Part shown: in pieces, positions 9,230-17,241 of the stretch
Layout: each line of letters begins with the position of its first letter
Position numbering within the stretch: the first letter of the stretch is position 1
Assembly: GCA_965222765.1 (NCBI GenBank)
Contig: CBDCVG010000092.1
Location: forward strand, 1-64,000
Direction: 5' to 3'
Source: Caldora sp965222765
Lineage (GTDB): Bacteria; Cyanobacteriota; Cyanobacteriia; Cyanobacteriales; Coleofasciculaceae
Length of the DNA stretch: 64,000 bases
Made by a program: the position numbers and the translations under genes
The notes under the pieces: generated by a model
Seen by the model: only the letters and a program-made list of their open reading frames with translations
Told to the model about the DNA's origin: nothing
The model's database searches: none

Positions 9230-9390
9230 ATCACCGAAAGCGGCGGGAAGCCCATTCCTTCTAGGGATGGGAGGGATAGCCGCCCGCCGCTTGGTTGGCA
9301 AGTTATTTGTTAGAAAGTTTTTCTTGACAAACAACTAACAACCAACAACAAATAACGCGAAATCCCACGTACTTTAGTCGTGGGATGAGC
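9230..9390 (+). mobile_element. IS200/IS605-type 3'-end remnant (omega-RNA-like hairpins)
   Basis: There is no TnpB frame, but the DNA contains GGCGGGAAGCCCATTCCTTC then TAGGGATGGGAGGG, a hairpin typical of the 3' end of TnpB-associated omega RNAs, nested in an outer CGGCGGG/CCCGCCG stem. A second hairpin, ATCCCACG/CGTGGGAT, follows at about 9364-9388. AACAACCAAC-type repeats separate them. I infer a decayed element end; a composite of unrelated hairpins is possible. Confidence 0.35.
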
Positions 9391-9496
9391 TTAACATTTT
9401 TTCATTTTTCCCGAGAAACCCAGTTTTACCAATTGACGCTCCATAGGAAGTTGAGCTCGCAACCTGTTTGAGGGATTTACCTATCGGAGGGAGCTA

Positions 9497-9553
9497 AAAT
9501 TCAAAAGCCGCGCCTCTCATCCGCATCCCCTTGTGGGTGAGGATGAGAGGCGG
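9497..9553 (-). terminator. Rho-independent terminator of rpsU
   Basis: A perfect 12-bp stem, CGCCTCTCATCC (9511-9522) with GGATGAGAGGCG (9542-9553), lies 36 bp past the rpsU stop. On the minus strand it is followed by CGGCTTTTGAATTTT, a T-rich tail. Confidence 0.8.
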
Positions 9554-9588
9554 TATTAATAAACTTCCGACGCCATCAAGCTTGCTAT

Positions 9589-9765
9589 TAATAACGCTTC
9601 TTCCGTCTTCTCGCGATCGCTTTTCGCTTCTTTTTTTCGTGGGGAGTTTCAAAGTGACGAAGCCGTTTCATATCAGCAAAAATTCCTGCTTTGGAAACCT
9701 CACGCCTAAACCGACGCAAAGCTGATTCAATCTCTTCATTTTCGCCAACAGTTACTTGTGTCATT
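9589..9765 (-). CDS. rpsU: 30S ribosomal protein S21
   Basis: A 58-residue basic protein of the small ribosomal subunit. The translation starts MTQVTVGENEEIESALRR, continues FRREVSKAGIFADMKR and RHFETPHEKKKRK, and ends in a lysine/arginine-rich tail (ARRRKKRY). This is the S21 family pattern. The ribosome binding site AAAGGAG lies 7 bases before the ATG and fixes the start. A HIP1 octamer sits in the 3' part of the gene. A strong terminator follows. The gene diverges from queE, with 125 bp between the two starts. Confidence 0.96.
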
Positions 9766-9890
9766 CTGTTTACTCCTTTGCTTGGGTAGATAGCTAGTTA
9801 ATTGTATTCTGTGAAAGTAACTCTTATCCAAGTAAGTTCAATAAAAATACTTCTACCTGATCTAGATCTAGTATAGTTTATACCTTAACC

Positions 9891-10505
9891 ATGACCAATA
9901 TTCCCATACATGAAACCTTCCAGGAAACAATCCAGGGAGAAGGTTACTGGGCTGGGACACCAGCGGACTTTATTAGGTTAGCAGGGTGTCCGGTGAGATG
10001 CCCTTGGTGTGATACGGGATACTCAGATGGTGGAGTTAATTTGCCTCGTGTGACTAGGAGTTTTGAAGAACTGATAGCACAACTACGTTCTGCTTATGTC
10101 GTGATTACAGGCGGTGAGCCTTTTATTCATCCAGAATTACCTGAGTTAGTCCAAGCAATTGGAGCTACCGACAGAAAAGTTTCTATAGAAACTTCTGGGG
10201 CTTTTTGGAGGGAAGTTCCCCAGTCGGCTTGGGTGACTCTCAGTCCAAAAGAACATATCAATCCTCGCTATCCTATCAAGTCACAGATGTGGGAACGAGC
10301 CAATGAGATTAAAATTGTTATAGCAACTGGGTCAGAGCTTGACTTTTATAGCGAACACATGCTTTATAAGGAAGAGATACCAGTATTTCTTCAGCCAGAA
10401 TGGAATCAAAGGACTCATACAGTTCCCTTGGTTTTAGAGTTGCTTAGGAAGTTTCCCAAATATAGGCTCTCTGTGCAGTTACATAAATATATTGGAGTAC
10501 CATAA
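9891..10505 (+). CDS. queE: 7-carboxy-7-deazaguanine synthase
   Basis: A radical SAM enzyme that converts 6-carboxy-tetrahydropterin to 7-carboxy-7-deazaguanine in the preQ0/queuosine pathway. At 204 residues it is the short bacterial type. The N-terminus is ETFQETIQGEGYWAGTPADF, followed by the iron-sulphur cluster motif C33-x3-C37-x2-C40 (CPVRCPWC), then the GGEP motif (about 74-77). The C-terminal QLHKYIGVP is typical of QueE. No other que genes are nearby. An alternative role in 7-deazaguanine DNA modification would need dpd genes, which are absent here. Confidence 0.95.
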   Translation: MTNIPIHETFQETIQGEGYWAGTPADFIRLAGCPVRCPWCDTGYSDGGVNLPRVTRSFEELIAQLRSAYVVITGGEPFIHPELPELVQAIGATDRKVSIETSGAFWREVPQSAWVTLSPKEHINPRYPIKSQMWERANEIKIVIATGSELDFYSEHMLYKEEIPVFLQPEWNQRTHTVPLVLELLRKFPKYRLSVQLHKYIGVP

Positions 10506-10615
10506 AATTTTCAAGAAACATGCTCAAAGCTAATGGCTAATGGCTAATAGCTAATCTCTGAAGAAACACCGAGTATCCGAGTCTGGAGGGAAAAGGATTT
10601 GAGTTGGTATATTCC

Positions 10616-11176
10616 TTAATTTTGGTGCAACTCCGAAGCTGCATCAGGTTCTACTCGCTTAATGACTCCTCCTAGTGTAGGGTCATTAGGCTCAACATCT
10701 TGGTTACAAATTAAACTCAAAAACCAGGTATATTCTTTATTGGTTTCTATTACCGGTGCATCGGCTGGTAATGAAAAATTAAACTGACCAGGGTTAGTAG
10801 GAAGGAAGATTGTGGTTTGGTAATAGTAGTCTTCGGTGACATCTCTCAAACTAAGAAAAACCTTCTTGGCAACAGTATTGGGAACTTGAAGCGAGAAATT
10901 TGGACGCTCCTCAGTAGTTTCACTATAGGGTGGCATCAAAACTTGGAAGCCAAGTGATTCTTCTGTAATTTGATCTTGTGGACAAGAGCCTCCGTTGCGA
11001 GTACCTGCTCCTACTGTATTAACTGGAGTATTATCTCCCGGAGGTGTAATTGTAACATTGGGGCTGTTGCTTTCTAACTGGTTAGTTTGTGCTACTATCC
11101 TCGGAGCAATTATTAGTGTTAAAGATAGAGTGAGAGTAAACACAGCTAAAGGTAAACGATGATTATACCAATTCAT
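10616..11176 (-). CDS. DUF928 family secreted protein
   Basis: A 186-residue protein with an N-terminal signal peptide (hydrophobic LPLAVFTLTLSLTLIIAP, cleavage near IVAQ). The body shows the DUF928 pattern: GAGTRNGGSCP, then PPYSETTEERPNFSLQVP, a beta-rich middle, YTWFLSLIC with the conserved Cys, and the family ending GVIKRVEP. It stops soon after that motif, so it is shorter than many relatives, including the one at 49.1 kb. DUF928 proteins in cyanobacteria are often encoded near CHAT or CHASE2 proteins. The function is unknown; a periplasmic or surface location is inferred. Confidence 0.8.
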   Translation of the reverse strand: MNWYNHRLPLAVFTLTLSLTLIIAPRIVAQTNQLESNSPNVTITPPGDNTPVNTVGAGTRNGGSCPQDQITEESLGFQVLMPPYSETTEERPNFSLQVPNTVAKKVFLSLRDVTEDYYYQTTIFLPTNPGQFNFSLPADAPVIETNKEYTWFLSLICNQDVEPNDPTLGGVIKRVEPDAASELHQN

Positions 11177-11438
11177 GAGGGCATAGGGAATAGGGAACGG
11201 TGAACAGCCAAGAATATCTTAATCTCTCTCAGTAGTGCTATAACTAATGAAAGGGATAGATCACTCATATCAGTTTCTAGAAAATTGGCATGAGTTAATG
11301 CCTTATATCATAATCTAAAAATATTCATATCGCCAGGATTCTTTACCTTATTTTTAATAAAATACTTATTGAGTAAAGGAAGAGTAAAAACTGATAGTTG
11401 CTAGATTGAAAATCAGCATTTAACAATTTAACAAGAGA

Positions 11439-13316
11439 TTAACTATCTAGAAATTTATCTTGAAAATAACGCCGATACAAATCGCAACTCAGGCTCACTC
11501 GATTTCCTTGGAGTTTGATTAGTCCCATACTATGCAACTTGAATCCCTGTAACTGTTCTAATGCCACCGGCTCTGTGGTACTTAATACTTGCTGACAAGC
11601 AGCTGCTAACTCTGGATGCTGTTGTAGGTTCCAGAGGTGTCGGTGCAAATGATCGCTGTAAATTCCTGTATCCGTCGCAGCTGTTGTCACCAATTCTTCT
11701 AAGGTGAGTTCCTTTCGTGCTAGATGGTATAAAGTTAGTCGGATCAAGTAAGGATGACCTGCTACCAGTTGTATTAACTGAGTTAGTTGATCGCAGTTTA
11801 ACATCAGTCCATGACGGTTAACTAAATCTTGTAACTGTTGTGAAGTCAATGGTTCTAACTCAATTCCTAGCCCAACATTGAAAGGAGATTGATTAATATT
11901 TAAAGGAACATAAACGTCCGTCGATTGCACTATCACCAATCGCAGCTGTTGCCAGAGCAATACAACCTTGGCTTTCTCGTGCCAAGCTCGTAACAGACTC
12001 AGAAATTCTTGAGCCACTTTAGGTTTCTCAAAAAGAATACTTAATTCATCTAGAGCTAAGACAATGGGATTTTTTATCTGCTCTAGTAGATATTCTTGAA
12101 TATAAAGGGTGCAGCTCATTTTGCTGCCAAGATCATCATCCCAATATTCATTAAGCCTCGGTTCTAGCTTTAGTTGTCGAGTCAGATTGGCACAAAACCA
12201 CCGCAACAATTTATACAAATCGCTCAGAACGATTTCTTCTGCTTGTTGAAAGTCTAAAAGCGCTGTTTTGTAGTCTTGTTGAGCTGCATAGACGAGAATC
12301 CGATTCATCAAAGACGTTTTACCCATCTGTCTAGGAGCTTTAATCCGAAGCAAGGCTCCTGGTTTGAGCAGTTCATCATAACATCTAGATTCGTGGGGTA
12401 CTCGCTCTACATAAAAAGGGGAATTTAAAGGTACGCTGCCATCTGGTAATTCCGGCTCCACTGATGGCAAAGGTTTATCATCTAAGCGATACTTGGTAGT
12501 TGTTGGTACTCTATTCTGACTAATTCGTAGCCTCTCAGTAGCTAGTTCATCGGCTAAAGATATTTTTGCTTCCTCTGGTTGTTCTACCAACTTGTGCAAA
12601 ATTTCTTGAACCAGAACAGGAGTATCAGAGGGACTATGCCACTCCCATTGCTGAATCTGGTTGAGATATCCTTGTAGCTGATAGCTAATGGGTGTATTCC
12701 AAGGTAGGTTAACCCTAACACCCCAAATAACAGGTTTGCGATCGCGGCGAGTTTTCCTGACTGAGATTGCCTGTCGAATCGCCTGGGTAGTCAATTCACT
12801 GACAAGGGATTCCTGCAATAATAACAGTAGTAAGTAATCACAACGCCGATATTCTTCTTCAATTTCCTGTGGCCATTGTGTACCCTGAAATATTCTTTCC
12901 CTTGCCCCCATAAAGATATCATAACCTTCACTAGTTAAGGCTTTCTGCAAATCTTGAGCTAAACTGATGGCTGGCTCTTGATTGTGATAGCCAAGAAGAA
13001 AAACCCTAGTAGCCATCGGCTTTGCCATTTTCGAGTTGTTTTGGGAAGCAATTCGTCTTTCTAGTACAGAGCGAATGTTAGTTTTAGTGACTTTTTCCCC
13101 AAATCCTTGGGAGAGGAGTCTCCATAACTGAGGGGCAACAGCTTGTTTGATGTAGCTAGCCGAATAACCATACTCTTGGGCTACCTGATCATAGGTTTTT
13201 TTTGCCTCTTGCCAAGATTCCCGCAGGATAACCCTTTGCAGATCATTGAGATGTTTCCCTGTTTTAGTATGGACTATTTGATCGGTAAATTCTAAGACTA
13301 CTTCAATGCCCCTCAT
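11439..13316 (-). CDS. HTH-TIR-STAND ATPase (NLR-like candidate defence protein)
   Basis: A soluble 625-residue protein. Residues 1-90 form a helical domain (LNDLQRVILRESW then TYDQVAQEYGYSASYIKQ) like the HTH that precedes signalling domains in cyanobacterial conflict proteins. Residues 103-245 fit a TIR fold: strand TRVFLLGYH, helix, DIFMG, YLLLLLLQESLVSELTTQAI with E174 in the position of the NADase glutamate, then KPVIWGVRVNLP. Residues 298-625 match the AAA-like STAND ATPase family (PF14516): Walker A APRQMGKTS (327-335), Walker B IVLALDEL with D423/E424, and a C-terminal winged-helix-like part. There is no WD40 or TPR sensor. TIR-STAND proteins are known antiphage effectors; this role is inferred here. 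It is monocistronic. Confidence 0.8.
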   Translation of the reverse strand: MRGIEVVLEFTDQIVHTKTGKHLNDLQRVILRESWQEAKKTYDQVAQEYGYSASYIKQAVAPQLWRLLSQGFGEKVTKTNIRSVLERRIASQNNSKMAKPMATRVFLLGYHNQEPAISLAQDLQKALTSEGYDIFMGARERIFQGTQWPQEIEEEYRRCDYLLLLLLQESLVSELTTQAIRQAISVRKTRRDRKPVIWGVRVNLPWNTPISYQLQGYLNQIQQWEWHSPSDTPVLVQEILHKLVEQPEEAKISLADELATERLRISQNRVPTTTKYRLDDKPLPSVEPELPDGSVPLNSPFYVERVPHESRCYDELLKPGALLRIKAPRQMGKTSLMNRILVYAAQQDYKTALLDFQQAEEIVLSDLYKLLRWFCANLTRQLKLEPRLNEYWDDDLGSKMSCTLYIQEYLLEQIKNPIVLALDELSILFEKPKVAQEFLSLLRAWHEKAKVVLLWQQLRLVIVQSTDVYVPLNINQSPFNVGLGIELEPLTSQQLQDLVNRHGLMLNCDQLTQLIQLVAGHPYLIRLTLYHLARKELTLEELVTTAATDTGIYSDHLHRHLWNLQQHPELAAACQQVLSTTEPVALEQLQGFKLHSMGLIKLQGNRVSLSCDLYRRYFQDKFLDS

Positions 13317-13633
13317 TTCTACTTTTAGTATCTTGGCTGTTATGTAGATATTATGCCAAGTTAGTAGTAAAACTTTCTCTGGGTCTGATTTTGTAGCGAA
13401 TCTGAGAAAATTTAGTTTTTTCCTGCTCTGTCGTCGGGAATTGAGAATTGGTAATTATTGACCGAATGCTAAAGATTTTGCTCCCTCATGACGAAGGATA
13501 GATAATCCTCCCTAACTCAAAAATGGGGAATAAGGAACACTCGTATTTTTTAAAGCAATTTTGATTAATTTCTACTAGAACTGCTGAGTTTTTAGGTGAA
13601 AGATACATTTATCAAGTGATCAAGATCATATCT
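13317..13633. other. Gene-free 317-bp spacer
   Basis: I see no coding potential, clear hairpin or repeat array here. It should hold the promoter of the TIR-STAND gene, which reads away to the left, but no promoter can be assigned with confidence. Confidence 0.5.
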
Positions 13634-13948
13634 TTAGTTGCAAACTTCGGCATATTTGTTAATTTCGCCAAGTAATTGATTATCTCGAAGGCACTGAGAA
13701 GTTTTGAGTTCTCGTGACTCTTGCTGAACCAGACCAGTCATCGCTGCCTGTTGTAATCTTATAAAAGCATTGATGTCTTCCTGACCATACTTGGTTGTTT
13801 GCAGAAGCAATCTTAGCTGGTCTTCTGCTTCAACTGTTAGATAACCAGTTTGAAAAGCTTGTTGTACGATCTGACGGATGAAAACGATCCTCATTTCTGA
13901 TGTAATAAATTGAGAGGAGATGCTCTCATTAAGGAGTTTGGTAGGCAC
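13634..13948 (-). CDS. Small helical cyanobacterial protein of unknown function
   Basis: A 104-residue predicted all-helical protein with no signal peptide. The core IVQQAFQTGYLTVEAEDQLR then RLQQAAMTGLVQQESR resembles a small family I recall as widespread in cyanobacteria, with no known role. The first Met gives a normal length; an internal ATG (MRIVFIRQ) could be the real start, removing 18 residues. It lies between the TIR-STAND gene and the proton-channel operon on the same strand, but gaps of more than 200 bp on both sides argue against co-transcription. Confidence 0.65.
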   Translation of the reverse strand: MPTKLLNESISSQFITSEMRIVFIRQIVQQAFQTGYLTVEAEDQLRLLLQTTKYGQEDINAFIRLQQAAMTGLVQQESRELKTSQCLRDNQLLGEINKYAEVCN

Positions 13949-14161
13949 AATGGTGTTGGTTTCACATATCTAAAGTATGACTGTTTATAAGGATGATTGA
14001 TTCAACTTATGCTTGTAAATATATAAAAGTTGATCAGTTGTTGATGATCTGACTCTAACAGCTCTGACTCTATATCAAAAAAAAAATAATTTGTCAATAT
14101 ATAAAAATTGAGTAGTTTAACAGCTCTCCCAACCCTTGTTTCCTTCAGCCCTTCTCATATT

Positions 14162-14875
14162 CTACTGTACTCCAATGCTTCTCCCCCCTGAACCAAAACT
14201 AATAACAGCATTAGCATTTATCGGTTCCCAACCAACTCCAAAATTGTTTTTCCAAGCAATTTCCCTAGCCTCTCGAAATGCCTCAAAGCTATCTGCTCTG
14301 ACGAGAAAAGCCAGATAATCTGTGCCGGAGTTCAGTCGTTTGAGAACATTTCGGAATTCTGAGGTTGCTTGAGTTAATTCTTCCGGCGATTCTCCTGCAA
14401 TATCTTTTCGAGGTTGAAACACTAATCCATTGGAGTCAAAGAATACTTGATAGTAAGCTGTCGTAGTCCGAAAACCACTTAATAACTCATCTTTATTTCT
14501 TAAACAAGTTTGGTAGGCTCGTAGCTGAACAAGATAGGAATTGTAAACTACAGAATCGAAAGTAGATGGTTCCTGTGGCTGAACGCAAGGGGAAAGACCT
14601 CCATCAAATTTTCTCAACTTTTCTTCAACTTCTTCCTTGTCAAGATAGATAACTGTATTATCCCGAACTTCAAAAAAGTGGGGAATCTTGTTCGACTCAG
14701 ATACTAAAGGAGTGCGGATAACTTTCTCAGTTTTGACATTGTTGACATTAAAAGTAAAAAGACTGACAAACAAGCCAATGAACATCAATACACCTACTGT
14801 ATTGGTGAGAATATCCAAAAAGGAGTCTAAATTTTGGCTAGGGGCATTATGTTTGAAATATTTTCTTCTTCTCAT
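14162..14875 (-). CDS. ExbD/TolR-like stator subunit with membrane Asp
   Basis: A 237-residue single-pass inner-membrane protein. The N-terminus is basic (MRRRKYFKH), followed by SQNLDSFLDILTNTVGVLMF and a TM helix to about residue 40. D21 in FLDILTNTVG sits where ExbD/TolR/MotB proteins carry the proton-conducting aspartate. The rest is a soluble domain of about 195 residues, longer than a typical ExbD, with no OmpA peptidoglycan-binding motif. It lies 2 bp downstream of a second ExbD-like gene and in the same operon as an ExbB/MotA-like gene. Its partner in the envelope is unknown. Confidence 0.8.
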   Translation of the reverse strand: MRRRKYFKHNAPSQNLDSFLDILTNTVGVLMFIGLFVSLFTFNVNNVKTEKVIRTPLVSESNKIPHFFEVRDNTVIYLDKEEVEEKLRKFDGGLSPCVQPQEPSTFDSVVYNSYLVQLRAYQTCLRNKDELLSGFRTTTAYYQVFFDSNGLVFQPRKDIAGESPEELTQATSEFRNVLKRLNSGTDYLAFLVRADSFEAFREAREIAWKNNFGVGWEPINANAVISFGSGGRSIGVQ

Positions 14876-14877
14876 TC

Positions 14878-15339
14878 TTAATCCTTAATTCTTAATTTCC
14901 AATCTTGATCAATTGGCTCAAACCCAATATCAATATCTGCTTGTTCGAGTAGGGTTCTCACTTGCTCAAAGACCTTAAATCCATTAGGACGAACTGCTAC
15001 AATCACATAATCTTGCTCCTTGCGACTACTCACCTGAACTATTAATTTGGTTAATCCTGAACCAGGCTGAGTAATATCTTGGTTAGAGACAAATTCCTGA
15101 CTAGGGTGAATGATGATGCCATCTTCCCGACATTCAATGTAATGAGGGTTTTTACTTTGATTGTTACCATCTTCAGTCCTAGCTATAATTGCAACTTCTG
15201 ACTGGCTACTGAGAATTTGGCTTGAGGCAACAATAATTAGCAAAACTAATGTTCCAATAGTGCAGACTAGAACTGATAGAAAAGGAAATAGTTCAACATT
15301 ATTCGTCTGCCGAGAAATAGAACGTCTACGCATAGTCAA
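14878..15339 (-). CDS. ExbD/TolR-like subunit lacking the membrane Asp
   Basis: A 153-residue single-pass protein with basic N-terminus (MTMRRRSISR), TM segment VELFPFLSVLVCTIGTLVLL and a periplasmic part (YIECREDGIIIHP; YVIVAVRPNGFKVFEQVR) with ExbD-like strand-helix pattern. Aligning FLSVLVCTIG with FLDILTNTVG of the neighbour puts Ser22 where the proton-carrying Asp should be. The C-terminal EQADIDIGFEPIDQDW parallels NNFGVGWEPINAN of the neighbour, so the two are paralogues. The start could be Met1 or Met3. It is the middle gene of the operon. Confidence 0.8.
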   Translation of the reverse strand: MTMRRRSISRQTNNVELFPFLSVLVCTIGTLVLLIIVASSQILSSQSEVAIIARTEDGNNQSKNPHYIECREDGIIIHPSQEFVSNQDITQPGSGLTKLIVQVSSRKEQDYVIVAVRPNGFKVFEQVRTLLEQADIDIGFEPIDQDWKLRIKD

Positions 15340-15341
15340 AA

Positions 15342-15404
15342 GAATTTAGAATTTAGAATTTAGAATTTAGAATTGGGAATTGCTAATTGCTAATTGGGAA
15401 TTAC
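15342..15404. repeat. Heptamer array (TTTAGAA)n within the operon
   Basis: About four copies of TTTAGAA and then degenerate AATTGCT units fill part of the 165-bp gap between the ExbB-like and ExbD-like genes. A hairpin-like CCCCTCCTCGGAGGGG (15435-15450) is in the same gap and could attenuate the operon. Confidence 0.75.
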
Positions 15405-15504
15405 TCCCCCAACTTCCTCAGCTCCCATCTTGTTCCCCTCCTCGGAGGGGTTAGGGGTGGGTTCTGCTCCCCCAGCTCTCTTCTGTCCGCGTCCCTTCCT
15501 ATCA

Positions 15505-16935
15505 TTACTCTTGTTCTAACAGAGTGATGCGGCGCGGCTTGCTGAGTTGTTCAAGGGCAGGCTTTAACTGGGCAAGGTTTTCCTGTACTGTAATGAGAAC
15601 CTGCTCTAACTGTGCCGATTTTTCCAGAGACTGTAGAGTTTGCTCTAAGCTTTGCTGTAGTTCGGCAACTTCAGACACTTGAGCTGAATATTGTTCGAGA
15701 GCTGCAACCCGATTTTGTAAGGCGCTAGCAGCTTGTTCTAGTTGATTGCTGATTTGCTCTGCTTGAGTAAATAAACCTTTAGCAACGGCGGAATTGCCTG
15801 TATTGATTTCCTCCACCAACTGCATATTTGTGGCTCGTAGTTCACTCAGTAGATTGGTAAAAGCAGTGGTATTTGCTTGCTGCTGTTGTTCTAAGGATGT
15901 GATAAACACTTGGCGATCCTCGGAGACAGTTTGGCTCACTTCGCCGAGCTTGCCAATTAGGGTTGCTGTTACCTCTTGAACCTTACCCACTTCAACAATG
16001 AAGCTTTCAGCTAGCTTAGCAGCAGCCTGCCTTGCATATTCCTCGGCTGGCTCAACCAAGGCTTTCGGGCTAGGTAAATGTTCCTGAAATGCTTGATCAA
16101 CTACCTGTTGTAGGGCAGTTTCATTGAGGTTGTCTGTACTATTTTTAAATTGAGGCAGTAGTTTGTCATTAATAAAGATATCAATTGCTAGAAGGAGTCG
16201 AGATTCGGAGCGTTCGACTAATACCAAAGGAATCATCACTAACACACTCAAGCATAAAGCTAGCAGGGTTGTATCAAAAGCGATCGCTAATCCTGTGGTA
16301 ACTTGCCCGATACCTTCCTTAATCTGCTCAATTTCTCCAGCTTGTTCTAGGAAACCAGAAAAACCAGTAACCGCGCCACTAATACCAATGACTGTACCAA
16401 TAAATCCTAGTAGAGGAATTGCCCAGATAAGGATACGTGGAACTGAGTAAGATGATTCTGAGGCGGCTTGATAGAATGTGGAATCATCTAGAGCTAACTC
16501 TGTGGCAGCTTTACGACTACCTGAATGAATATAGGCAGCAATAACACGGCTACAACGGGCAGCAATCAAAGGGTTGGCACTAGAAAGACTGTAGAATAAC
16601 TTGATGAGTGGCTGAGCTGTGGGATCTTCCCAAGAAATACCTTTAGGAATCCATTCATAGCCCAAAGCGCGAAATTCCCATTGCAATTTGACAAATTTGA
16701 GGATGGTAAATGCTACTACCGTACAAGCTAAGATGATAACCGTATATTGGGTAAATCCCCGGTCATAGAGCAAGATACCAATGAAAGATGTGCGCAGGGG
16801 AAATAAAGCACCATAGATGATGGCTGCTAGTGCAAAGGCAGCGGCTAAAGCAATAGGCAGTTTAACATCCAACTCTTGTCGTTTGGATTCACGAAACTGT
16901 AACCAGGGCTGGTGGCTAGGTTTTTTTTTGGGCAT
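15505..16935 (-). CDS. MotA/TolQ/ExbB proton-channel protein with coiled-coil tail
   Basis: A 476-residue inner-membrane protein. TM segments lie at about 25-45, 62-82, 166-196 and 213-240. The last two carry the MotA/TolQ/ExbB core: IPLLGFIGTVIGISGAV then GQVTTGLAIAFDTTLLAL. Beyond 260 the protein is a cytoplasmic helical coiled coil of about 215 residues (LEQAASALQNRVAALEQ and similar). It should form the pentameric part of a proton-driven motor with the two ExbD-like proteins encoded downstream. One channel gene plus two TolR-like genes recalls Myxococcus AglRQS; the long tail recalls ZorA of Zorya. It is the first gene of the operon. The role is not established. Confidence 0.87.
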   Translation of the reverse strand: MPKKKPSHQPWLQFRESKRQELDVKLPIALAAAFALAAIIYGALFPLRTSFIGILLYDRGFTQYTVIILACTVVAFTILKFVKLQWEFRALGYEWIPKGISWEDPTAQPLIKLFYSLSSANPLIAARCSRVIAAYIHSGSRKAATELALDDSTFYQAASESSYSVPRILIWAIPLLGFIGTVIGISGAVTGFSGFLEQAGEIEQIKEGIGQVTTGLAIAFDTTLLALCLSVLVMIPLVLVERSESRLLLAIDIFINDKLLPQFKNSTDNLNETALQQVVDQAFQEHLPSPKALVEPAEEYARQAAAKLAESFIVEVGKVQEVTATLIGKLGEVSQTVSEDRQVFITSLEQQQQANTTAFTNLLSELRATNMQLVEEINTGNSAVAKGLFTQAEQISNQLEQAASALQNRVAALEQYSAQVSEVAELQQSLEQTLQSLEKSAQLEQVLITVQENLAQLKPALEQLSKPRRITLLEQE

Positions 16936-17241
16936 GTATGTTAATTTTTGATCTTGATCTAGGTAAGCTAGGATTTCTTCAATATTCTAGGCAATCTAGC
17001 CAGAGCTGACTTTTATAGTGTTCATCCTCCGACAATTTGTATCCGGCTAAAATACGCTGTGCTATTACTCTGTTGAGGTGAACCTGAAGCATCTCAGACG
17101 TCTGGGAGATCCTTCGCTATCGCTCAGGATGACATAATTCCGTGACTGTGTGTAAGTCCTAACAACTAATACTTACAACCAACAACAAAATCCTTAAGTT
17201 ATGCTGGAAACGGCCTTGTCAAGAAAATTAAACTCAGCGAC
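16936..17241. other. Divergent 306-bp promoter region
   Basis: It separates the ExbB-like operon from the divergent phosphoesterase gene and should hold both promoters. A dispersed-repeat fragment TGGGAGATCCTTCGCTATCG lies at about 17104. I see no gene. Confidence 0.5.

Noticed and set aside
9891..10505. QueE as part of a 7-deazaguanine DNA-modification cluster
   Set aside because: No dpdA, dpdB or other dpd genes, and no other que genes, occur around it; ordinary queuosine synthesis is the simpler reading.
14162..16935. Zorya defence system
   Set aside because: ZorA-like topology is present, but neither ExbD-like protein has an OmpA peptidoglycan-binding domain and no ZorC, ZorD or ZorE gene is adjacent.
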